In this document: in pieces, positions 1 to 5,381 of the stretch
Position numbering within the stretch: position 1 is the stretch's first letter
Layout of the letters: every line of letters starts with the position of its first letter
Origin: Verrucomicrobiota bacterium
GTDB lineage: Bacteria; Verrucomicrobiota; Verrucomicrobiia; Verrucomicrobiales; Verrucomicrobiaceae
DNA length: 5,381 nucleotides
Direction of reading: 5' to 3'
Assembly (NCBI GenBank): GCA_021413535.1
Contig: JAIOQF010000021.1
Coordinates: forward strand, 1 to 5,381
Position numbers and translations under genes: made by a program
The notes under the pieces: generated by a model
The model's input: the letters and a program-made list of their open reading frames with translations, nothing else
What the model was told of the DNA's origin: nothing
The model's database searches: none

Positions 1-1262
<1,262 letters not shown>

Positions 1263-1324
1263 TTCGACCTTGGTTGCCCAAGATCTATACTAACAATTTA
1301 CATTTTTGCCTAGCTATCTGTATA

Positions 1325-1339
1325 CCCTGTTACACAGGG
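1325..1339 (-). other. Small hairpin in rRNA leader
   Basis: A perfect 6-bp inverted repeat, CCCTGT/ACAGGG, with a 3-base loop inside the 16S leader about 60-75 nt before the mature 5' end. No U-tract follows it, so it is unlikely to be a terminator. It may be a processing or folding element of the pre-rRNA leader. Confidence 0.4.
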
Positions 1340-1368
1340 CACAGTTTAGCCGTCCTACTAATATTAAT

Positions 1369-1380
1369 CTGAAAAAGAGC
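1369..1380 (-). promoter_or_regulatory. boxA-like antitermination site 2
   Basis: The minus strand reads GCTCTTTTTCAG, a second match to the GCTCTTT core, seven bases after the first candidate. Only one of the two may be used. The first continues into a GAGAAC tail that looks more boxA-like, whereas this one is followed by AT-rich sequence resembling the single-stranded region after boxA in E. coli. Confidence 0.35.
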
Positions 1381-1387
1381 GGGTTTT

Positions 1388-1402
1388 CGTTCTCAAAAGA
1401 GC
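1388..1402 (-). promoter_or_regulatory. boxA-like antitermination site 1
   Basis: The minus strand reads GCTCTTTTGAGAACG, close to the bacterial rrn boxA core (TGCTCTTT-A-A). BoxA in rRNA leaders recruits NusB/S10 (and SuhB) for antitermination. It sits about 50 nt into the predicted transcript and about 125 nt ahead of the 16S, a normal position. One extra T relative to the consensus core is noted. Confidence 0.45.
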
Positions 1403-1460
1403 CGGCAATTGCCTGCGCTTTCTTGAACTTCCCATTCGCGTTTCCGGCGAGCGGGTCAGG

Positions 1461-1488
1461 AGATTAGATCAGATTGGGTTGCCGTCAA
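1461..1488 (-). promoter_or_regulatory. Candidate rRNA operon promoter (sigma70-like)
   Basis: On the minus strand, TTGACG (plus 1483-1488) serves as -35 and TAATCT (plus 1461-1466) as -10, with a 16-bp spacer. The bases after the -10 (CCTGACCCGCTCG) are GC-rich, as expected of the discriminator in stringently controlled rRNA promoters. Upstream of the -35 lies a seven-base A-tract (plus 1501-1507) that could act as an UP element. The predicted start is about 1453-1455. This is the best hexamer pair I found between the 16S gene and position 1700. Stringent (ppGpp) control is inferred from the discriminator alone. Confidence 0.6.
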
Positions 1489-1491
1489 CTG

Positions 1492-1517
1492 TTTCAGGTA
1501 TTTTTTTGCGCCTGAAA
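1492..1517. repeat. Inverted repeat upstream of the rRNA promoter -35
   Basis: A perfect 7-bp inverted repeat, TTTCAGG-N12-CCTGAAA, whose spacer contains a run of seven T (A on the transcribed strand side). Its inner edge is three bases from the proposed -35 hexamer. The geometry, 19 bp between arm centres, would place both half-sites on roughly one face of the helix. It could be an operator for an activator or repressor of rRNA transcription wrapped around an UP-like A-tract. No known regulator is recognised. Confidence 0.4.
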
Positions 1518-1811
1518 TTCATTTTCTCTCAACCTCCAACTCGACGCCGGTCATATTTCTACATTTATACAACGATGTAAATCACTTAAAATGAGACTAT
1601 TGAGTTGATTTTCTCGACATATTTTCAACATGACTGATCGACTTTCCGATTAGCTGATTTTTTTGCATTTTTTATTCAACTCGTCGATTTTTCAGCGGCC
1701 GATGGATGATAATTGTCGGTTTGATATTGATACTTTGCGGCGAAAATGCTCGTCCAATGATCCAGTTACTGTTCCACTCTGAGCTTTCATCTGTTTTTCA
1801 GAAGTCTAAAT

Positions 1812-1848
1812 CTCCCGGAAAGCTGGGTCCGTCATGCGCTCCCGGGAG
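1812..1848. other. GC-rich stem-loop in intergenic region
   Basis: CTCCCGG (1812-1818) is complementary to CCGGGAG (1842-1848). Inside it, AGC (1821-1823) can pair with GCT (1838-1840) across a small AA/C internal loop, leaving a 14-base apical loop. It stands out because the surrounding 300 bases are AT-rich. No U-tract follows on the plus strand and only a short T-run on the minus, so a classic terminator is not supported. It could be an RNA element of a 5' leader, a site for a DNA-binding protein, or a remnant of a small mobile repeat. Confidence 0.4.
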
Positions 1849-1860
1849 TCTCATCCAGGC

Positions 1861-1892
1861 CAAAATACTACTAGTCACCTAGTATAATTTTG
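1861..1892. promoter_or_regulatory. 32-bp imperfect palindrome overlapping a TATAAT box
   Basis: The arms CAAAATACTACTAG (1861-1874) and CTAGTATAATTTTG (1879-1892) match in 12 of 14 positions around a 4-base centre, TCAC. The right arm contains a perfect -10 hexamer TATAAT (1883-1888) directed toward the methyltransferase gene, whose ATG is about 60 bases downstream. No credible -35 lies 16-18 bp upstream (that position reads around CCAAAA) and there is no extended TG -10. A plausible reading is an activator- or repressor-controlled promoter in which the palindrome is the operator. A DNA cruciform or RNA hairpin are alternatives. Confidence 0.45.
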
Positions 1893-1951
1893 TCTCTTTA
1901 TAGAAAAATTGATCTGCTGGGCATTTTGAAATTCTACTGTAAAGCTTGTCC

Positions 1952-2443
1952 ATGAAATCCCAGCCCAACCGCGACTACATCAGCAATGACGATGTGCCAA
2001 CGCCCCTGCACCTCGCGGAACGCATCGTGAGGCATTTCAAACCGACTGGTAAAATCTTGGAACCTTGCTGCGGGCAGGGTAATTTTTTGCGATTCCTTCC
2101 TGTTGCCAGCTCATGTGAAATCAAACGCGGGGAGAATTTCTTTGACTGGCAGGAGCAGGTGGACTGGATCATCACCAATCCGCCTTGGAGCCAGATCCGC
2201 GCCTTCCTGAAACACTCGATCAAACTGGCCGACAACATTGTTTTCCTGATGACCGTCAATCACGTTTGGACTAAGGCCCGTATCCGCGACATCTACGAAA
2301 GCAAATTCGCCATCAAGGAAATTTGCCTCGTTGAGATGCCAGAATCATTTCCCCAGTCCGGCTTTCAGCTAGGTGCCATTCATATCGCTCGCGACTGGCA
2401 CGGGCCCATCCAGTTTTCAGACATCTCCATCAAGCCGCAATAG
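1952..2443 (+). CDS. Small SAM-dependent DNA/RNA N6-adenine-type methyltransferase
   Basis: Predicted class I methyltransferase of 163 residues. The SAM-binding motif I is EPCCGQGNF (residues 37-45), preceded by a motif X-like segment TPLHLAERIV (17-26). An acidic residue at E56 fits the ribose-binding position, followed by FFDW (63-66) and the catalytic NPPW (76-79), the (D/N)PP(Y/F/W) signature of amino-methylating enzymes acting on adenine (also found in some glutamine and guanine methylases). The order X-I-IV is that of the gamma/M.TaqI-like group, but the protein is little more than the catalytic core and has no room for a target-recognition domain. This resembles compact orphan methylases of phages and plasmids. 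The start is taken at ATG 1952. An in-frame TTG two codons upstream (1946) is possible, and neither has a visible Shine-Dalgarno. It is divergent from the rRNA operon and convergent with the mglA operon, so probably monocistronic. Sampled G+C is about 50%, a little lower than the operon to its right, which is weak evidence of transfer. Substrate unknown. Confidence 0.8.
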   Translation: MKSQPNRDYISNDDVPTPLHLAERIVRHFKPTGKILEPCCGQGNFLRFLPVASSCEIKRGENFFDWQEQVDWIITNPPWSQIRAFLKHSIKLADNIVFLMTVNHVWTKARIRDIYESKFAIKEICLVEMPESFPQSGFQLGAIHIARDWHGPIQFSDISIKPQ

Positions 2444-2494
2444 TTTTTCGACACGCCGCCTTATTGTTTTAACACTATTGAACTTTTATTTCCT

Positions 2495-2526
2495 GCATTT
2501 TGCCGCTGATGATTCAGCGGCAATGC
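2495..2526. terminator. Hairpin between convergent genes, likely bidirectional 3' end
   Basis: TTGCCGCTGA (2500-2509) and TCAGCGGCAA (2514-2523) form a perfect 10-bp stem with a 4-base loop. Alternatively GCATT pairs with AATGC (2495-2499 with 2522-2526), extending the stem to 13 bp with a two-T bulge. It lies in the 83-bp gap between the stop codons of the methyltransferase (plus) and the MglA gene (minus), abutting the latter's TAA. There is no proper U-tract on either side, so the mechanism may be non-canonical or the hairpin may mainly protect 3' ends. Confidence 0.55.
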
Positions 2527-3213
2527 TTACACCGCTTGCGCCATCTGCGGCGGACGGCTCATGTCGGCACCATTACCGCGATCTTCGTGGGCGATTGTGC
2601 TGGATGGGCCATCGAACTCATGCACGCGCGAGGCGAACCGCGCGAGCACCTGATGCGAGACTGCATTGAGCGTCGTGAGCACGTTGTGGCCGCGGGATGC
2701 TGCGGCTTCGTAACTCAGATAACGCTGCTGGCCGTTGTTGAGCAGATACTCCATGTATTCCACGGGCGCAGCGTTGGGCGCGTCGCGCTTGTTATATTGC
2801 AACACAATGGGAATTTGCTCGATGTTCTGCCCGTTCAAACGAAGATTGGCTTCAAAATTCTGCCACGCATGGATGTTGTCCCGCTGGCGATCCAGCTGCG
2901 AATCGGCGACAAAAACCACTCCATCAGCCTGACGAAGCACAAGCTGATAGGTGGCATTGTAAACGATTTGTCCGGGCACGGTGTAGAGATGAAAGCGGGT
3001 GCGATAACCATTGAGCACGACAGCTTCCACGGCGAGAAAATCAAAAAAGAGCGTGCGATCCTGCGCAGTCGCGAGTGAGACCAGATCACCGCGCGTTTCC
3101 GGATCGAGGCACTGGTGAACATGCTGGAGATTGGTCGTCTTCCCGCCGAGCGGCGTGCCGCAATAGACAATCTTAAAGCTGACGTAGCGCTCCGCGTGAT
3201 GGATCGACGCCAT
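2527..3213 (-). CDS. mglA: MglA-family small Ras-like GTPase
   Basis: A 228-residue small GTPase close to the MglA family (Myxococcus MglA, a polarity and gliding-motility switch cycling between GTP- and GDP-bound states at the cell pole). Visible motifs: P-loop GTPLGGKT (19-26) followed by TNL; switch I region DRTLFFDFL (52-60); switch II TVPGQ (78-82), where MglA characteristically has Thr instead of the Asp of DxxG; FVADSQ (101-106); base-recognition NKRD (141-144); and a G5-like SRG (173-175). MglA proteins are usually about 195 residues. Here the GTPase fold ends near residue 197 and a roughly 30-residue polar tail rich in Pro, Gln and Met follows. The ATG (3211-3213) lies 11 bases after the TAA of the roadblock-domain gene. 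No Shine-Dalgarno is present in that gap, so translational coupling is likely. MglB-then-MglA gene order is typical. The role is inferred as a cytoplasmic polarity or motility switch, and gliding itself cannot be concluded. Confidence 0.93.
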   Translation of the reverse strand: MASIHHAERYVSFKIVYCGTPLGGKTTNLQHVHQCLDPETRGDLVSLATAQDRTLFFDFLAVEAVVLNGYRTRFHLYTVPGQIVYNATYQLVLRQADGVVFVADSQLDRQRDNIHAWQNFEANLRLNGQNIEQIPIVLQYNKRDAPNAAPVEYMEYLLNNGQQRYLSYEAAASRGHNVLTTLNAVSHQVLARFASRVHEFDGPSSTIAHEDRGNGADMSRPPQMAQAV

Positions 3214-3224
3214 GACTTGGGAGA

Positions 3225-5381
3225 TTACCGAGCTAATGATTCGCCGATGATGGCAGCGAGTTCACGACCGAGAAGCGTGATCTTTTCTTTCAACGCAGGC
3301 TCGCGTCGGCTCGGATCATGCAACACGGCAAAAGTGATCGCGCCCTGCAGGCAGAAGGTCGCTTCCACCTGGCCGCTCTGAATGTGGAGCGTCTCGGCAT
3401 CATCGATTCCCGTGAGACTGGCCAGCGCGGTGAGACCGCTGATCTTCGTTGGGGTATCGCGGAGGAAGCGCTGCGCCTCCGGTGAATCGTCACCTGATTC
3501 AGCAATGGAACGTCCATTGTCCAGGCAGAGCGCTGCGGAGACGCCGGGGAGTTGTCGCGTGAGATTGATGATCTTCACAGCATCCATCGCATCGGGTGAT
3601 CCGAGCAAAACCGTGAGCAAAAGCCGCCGGTTGCCGTTGTCTCCTCGTGGCGTGGCGACGGCGGCGAAAGATCCCTGCGGTGGCAGCACGGGTGCCGGAG
3701 AAACGAACTCCGGCGCACCCGTCAATGGATTCGCCGGGATGATGACCGACTCTTTCTTTGCCGGCGCGGCGGCTGGCGGCAGATCAAATTTTTGTTCTGC
3801 GACGAAGGCAGTAAAAATCGGCTTGGGTTCCGGCACTGACGCAGCGTCGAACGAGGTTGGCGTTGTCGGCGTCGGGGCAGGACTGTTCCAGAATGGTGGC
3901 GGGGGCGCGGGTGATTCCTGCACTGATTCTTTCCACAAGTTATCCGGAACCGGCGCGAAGGGATCATGCCGCGTTTCAGGCGGCAAAACAGGCGCGGGAG
4001 TCTTTTCCGAAACAGCAGGCAAATCCATGTCCGACGGAAGTTCCACCTGCACGCCGCTGCGCGCTTGAGCAAACAGGACGCGAATCGGTTCGTCCAATCC
4101 CGCAACCACAGCTTCCAGCGGAACGATGACCCGGCCCGCGGAATTCTTAGTGGCCAGCATTTCTTGGTCCAGCGTAAATTGAACCCAAGATGGAATATTT
4201 TCCGGATTGGTGCCGAGGTCTTGCGCAGCACAATGCTTCAGTGATGCAGCGAGATTCAGTTTAACTTTCTCGTCGACAAGGCTGGCGGCGACTGCCGGTT
4301 GCACCATCGGAGCCGGTGCTGGCAGCGGCATCTCCAAAGCGGGAGGTAGCGGACTTCCGCCAAAGAAACTTGCGGTATCGACGGGCGGCTTCTTCGCAAA
4401 GGGATCTACCGCAGGCGCAGTCGCCGCTGATTGCTCCGCGGCCTTGGCCAATGCCTGGATGCGTTCGAAGGGATTGAAGGGCTTTGTAGGCGCCTCCGGG
4501 ATGGCCCCGACACCGGGAAATGTTGCAGCTTCTGACGGCGCTGCCGGCTGAACCGGAAAAATTGAGCCCCAATTGGCGGGTGCTGCAGGTGAAATAGCCG
4601 ACGCTGCAGGCGCTGCTGCAAAGGGCGACGCTGGCGCTGCAGGTGTCTGCATGAACGGCGATGCCGCAGCTTGAGGTTCAGGCTTGGGTGCGGAAAAAAA
4701 TGAACTGTCCTGCGAAGTCGATCCAGCACCTGCCGCAGAGTTCACGCCCGGCGCTTGAAACATCGATGGAAAGGCAGGTAGCGCGTCCCCGGCCGGCAAG
4801 ACGGGCGCGGACGCAAAGGGTGTTGCGAAGAGTGAAAAAGGAGATGCGCTTTCAGATTGTGGCGCGTTCTGCGGCGAGCTTTTTGTAGGCTCCGGCACCA
4901 GTGAAAACGGGCTCGATACCGTCATGGCTGGCGCGGTCATGAAGGGACTGGCCGCCTTCGCGGGTTCAGCTGCGGGCGCGAGCGTAAAAGGCGAGGTCTT
5001 GGCAATCTCATCTTCCCGTAATGTCGGCGCAATCCCGAAAGGACTTGATGGCACAGGCCCCCCATTTTGGGGCGTCATCGCGAATGGATTTTGTGACGCG
5101 CTCGTCGTCTTGTTTCCTGATATCAAGCCAGCAATTTTATTCGGCAGCAACGGCACCGTTCTTGAATCATGCGGTCCCACCGCCATGAGAAACATCGCCG
5201 GACAGGCTCGGAAAAGTTCGTAAAGCGGCACCGTGGGATTACCGCTCTTCAACGCGCTTTCGAGAACAAGATCAGGCAGCGTTACCGGATGAGTCGCGGG
5301 CAGTCCTGGGTTTTTCGCGACATCAGCCGGAATCCATGGAAGTAAATCACCAATAGTTAAGCAAGCAGCCGGCGTTTCCAG
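3225..5381 (-). CDS. Large partial protein with C-terminal roadblock/LC7 (MglB-like) domain and PF-motif linkers
   Basis: Partial CDS, reading open from the right window edge (first full codon CTG at 5379-5381) to TAA at 3225-3227: 718 visible codons, 5' end missing. An in-frame TTG at 5250-5252 could be mistaken for a start, but 43 sense codons precede it with family-like sequence continuing through them. Regions, numbered from the edge: residues 1-88 form a module with LTIGDLLPWIPAD, VTLPDLVLESALKSG and TVPLYELF segments; 89-369 form an Ala/Pro/Ser-rich linker; 370-456 form a second, related module (VKLNLAASLKH, VIVPLEAVVAG, VELPSDMDL); 457-583 form a Pro-rich linker; about 584-715 form a compact alpha/beta domain whose pattern (LTRQLPGVSAALCLDNG, then a strand pair and a C-terminal helix) fits roadblock/LC7. 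Twelve [S/T/N/D]PF motifs lie in the linkers. Neither a signal peptide nor a membrane segment is visible. Roadblock proteins such as MglB dimerise and act as GAPs for MglA, encoded immediately downstream, so this is the likely partner. The function of the modules is unknown; domain assignment is by pattern, not by search. Confidence 0.85.
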   Translation of the reverse strand: METPAACLTIGDLLPWIPADVAKNPGLPATHPVTLPDLVLESALKSGNPTVPLYELFRACPAMFLMAVGPHDSRTVPLLPNKIAGLISGNKTTSASQNPFAMTPQNGGPVPSSPFGIAPTLREDEIAKTSPFTLAPAAEPAKAASPFMTAPAMTVSSPFSLVPEPTKSSPQNAPQSESASPFSLFATPFASAPVLPAGDALPAFPSMFQAPGVNSAAGAGSTSQDSSFFSAPKPEPQAAASPFMQTPAAPASPFAAAPAASAISPAAPANWGSIFPVQPAAPSEAATFPGVGAIPEAPTKPFNPFERIQALAKAAEQSAATAPAVDPFAKKPPVDTASFFGGSPLPPALEMPLPAPAPMVQPAVAASLVDEKVKLNLAASLKHCAAQDLGTNPENIPSWVQFTLDQEMLATKNSAGRVIVPLEAVVAGLDEPIRVLFAQARSGVQVELPSDMDLPAVSEKTPAPVLPPETRHDPFAPVPDNLWKESVQESPAPPPPFWNSPAPTPTTPTSFDAASVPEPKPIFTAFVAEQKFDLPPAAAPAKKESVIIPANPLTGAPEFVSPAPVLPPQGSFAAVATPRGDNGNRRLLLTVLLGSPDAMDAVKIINLTRQLPGVSAALCLDNGRSIAESGDDSPEAQRFLRDTPTKISGLTALASLTGIDDAETLHIQSGQVEATFCLQGAITFAVLHDPSRREPALKEKITLLGRELAAIIGESLAR
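3228..3632 (-). other. Roadblock/LC7-like domain region
   Basis: C-terminal region of the partial CDS above. It opens with RRLLLTVLLGSP, goes on to a roadblock-like helix-strand unit (IINLTRQLPGVSAALCLDNG), an Ala-rich helix (GLTALASLTG), strands ETLHIQSGQVEATFCLQG and AITFAVLHDP, and a final amphipathic helix (LKEKITLLGRELAAIIG). The arrangement matches the alpha-beta-beta-alpha-beta-beta-beta-alpha order of MglB-like roadblock domains. A remote relationship is inferred by eye. Confidence 0.65.
4014..4274 (-). other. Internal copy of the N-terminal LP-module
   Basis: Residues 370-456 of the partial CDS. The alternation of short strands with 'VPLE', 'VELP' and 'LNLAASL' blocks parallels the N-terminal module at 5118-5381 ('VTLP', 'TVPL', 'TVPLLP'). 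This suggests an internal duplication separated by a disordered linker of about 280 residues. I do not recognise a named function; related Leu/Pro-rich modules appear to me typical of verrucomicrobial hypothetical proteins, but that is an impression. Confidence 0.45.
4275..5117 (-). repeat. Ala/Pro/Ser-rich linker with PF short-motif array
   Basis: A low-complexity, probably disordered segment (visible residues 89-369). It holds eleven of the twelve [S/T/N/D]PF motifs, at visible residues 98, 113, 130, 145, 157, 180, 187, 241, 252, 303 and 326; the twelfth, at 473, is in the second linker. Most follow a pattern PFxxxP (SPFGIAP, SPFTLAP, SPFMTAP, SPFSLVP, SPFAAAP). Codons differ between copies, so the peptide pattern rather than the DNA is conserved. 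Confidence 0.75.

Larger units (their letters stand above)
1263..1455 (-). promoter_or_regulatory. 16S rRNA transcribed leader
   Basis: Stretch between the proposed rRNA promoter and the mature 16S 5' end, about 190 nt, similar in size to leaders of other bacterial rrn operons. On the minus strand it contains two boxA-like sequences (1388-1402 and 1369-1380), a 10-bp palindrome GGCAATTGCC (1404-1413) and a 6-bp hairpin with a three-base loop (1325-1339). It has no convincing ORF. Leaders normally pair with the 16S-23S spacer to form the RNase III processing stalk, but that partner lies outside the window, so the pairing cannot be checked here. Confidence 0.6.
1518..1951. other. AT-rich intergenic region between divergent rRNA operon and methyltransferase
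   Basis: No ORF of convincing length is present on either strand. Hand counting gives 35 G+C in 120 bases (about 29%) for 1561-1680, far below the coding sequences around it. It includes poly-T/A runs (near 1659-1672) that could bend DNA. The right part holds two structured elements listed separately (1812-1848 and 1861-1892). The far left may carry additional upstream rRNA promoters, but no hexamer pair was good enough to call. Confidence 0.6.

Noticed and set aside
1601..1683. Inverted GAGTTGA/TCAACTC sequences about 65 bp apart in the AT-rich spacer
   Set aside because: Seven-base arms at this distance are expected by chance in low-complexity sequence.
1798..1854. Short minus-strand reading frame of 18 codons ending in PGDLDF
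   Set aside because: Too short, no ribosome binding site, and it overlaps the GC-rich hairpin; could be a relic of coding sequence, but there is nothing to support expression.
1909..1940. TTGATC as a -35 for a second methyltransferase promoter
   Set aside because: No acceptable -10 within 16-18 bp; the nearest, TACTGT, is at 20 bp.
2500..3078. Plus-strand 192-codon ORF opposite the MglA gene
   Set aside because: It overlaps antisense to a clear GTPase with all motifs in place; no independent family signal is seen in it.
3382..4068. 228-codon Gly/Ala/Ser-rich plus-strand ORF opposite the roadblock protein
   Set aside because: Its composition is the mirror of a GC-rich Ala/Pro coding region; it is an antisense shadow.

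Overview
The window most likely comes from a bacterium of the phylum Verrucomicrobiota. About a quarter of it is a 16S rRNA gene on the minus strand. At the universal 338 region (921-938) this gene carries the exact complement of the EUB338-III probe, the variant associated with Verrucomicrobia, rather than the common EUB338 sequence. The protein genes agree with an environmental Gram-negative-type bacterium, but I cannot place it below phylum level from sequence alone.

Layout. Positions 1 to about 1262 hold the 5' five-sixths of 16S rRNA (minus strand); its 3' end lies beyond the left edge. Positions 1263-1455 look like the rRNA leader, with two boxA-like antitermination sites and a small hairpin. 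A sigma70-like rRNA promoter lies at 1461-1488, with a GC-rich discriminator and an A-tract upstream that sits inside a TTTCAGG/CCTGAAA palindrome. Positions 1518-1951 form an AT-rich intergenic stretch. It holds a GC-rich hairpin (1812-1848) and a 32-bp imperfect palindrome (1861-1892) overlapping a perfect TATAAT box, just ahead of a plus-strand gene. That gene (1952-2443) encodes a compact 163-residue SAM-dependent methyltransferase of the N6-adenine type (EPCCGQGNF and NPPW motifs). A strong hairpin (2495-2526) separates it from a convergent two-gene operon on the minus strand.

The operon (3' end at 2527, running off the right edge at 5381) pairs a large partial protein ending in a roadblock/LC7-like, MglB-type domain with an MglA-family small GTPase encoded 11 bases downstream. 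In known systems MglA is a polarity and motility switch GTPase and MglB, a roadblock dimer, is its GTPase-activating partner. Here the presumed MglB-like part is the C-terminal tip of a protein of at least 718 residues. The rest is two related 'LP'-type modules joined by long Ala/Pro/Ser-rich linkers carrying twelve [S/T/N/D]PF short motifs. The protein reads open to the window edge, so its true start is outside.

The most interesting system is this MglA GTPase plus giant roadblock scaffold. It suggests a spatial-organisation or polarity module in which the GTPase regulator also carries a flexible array of short binding motifs.
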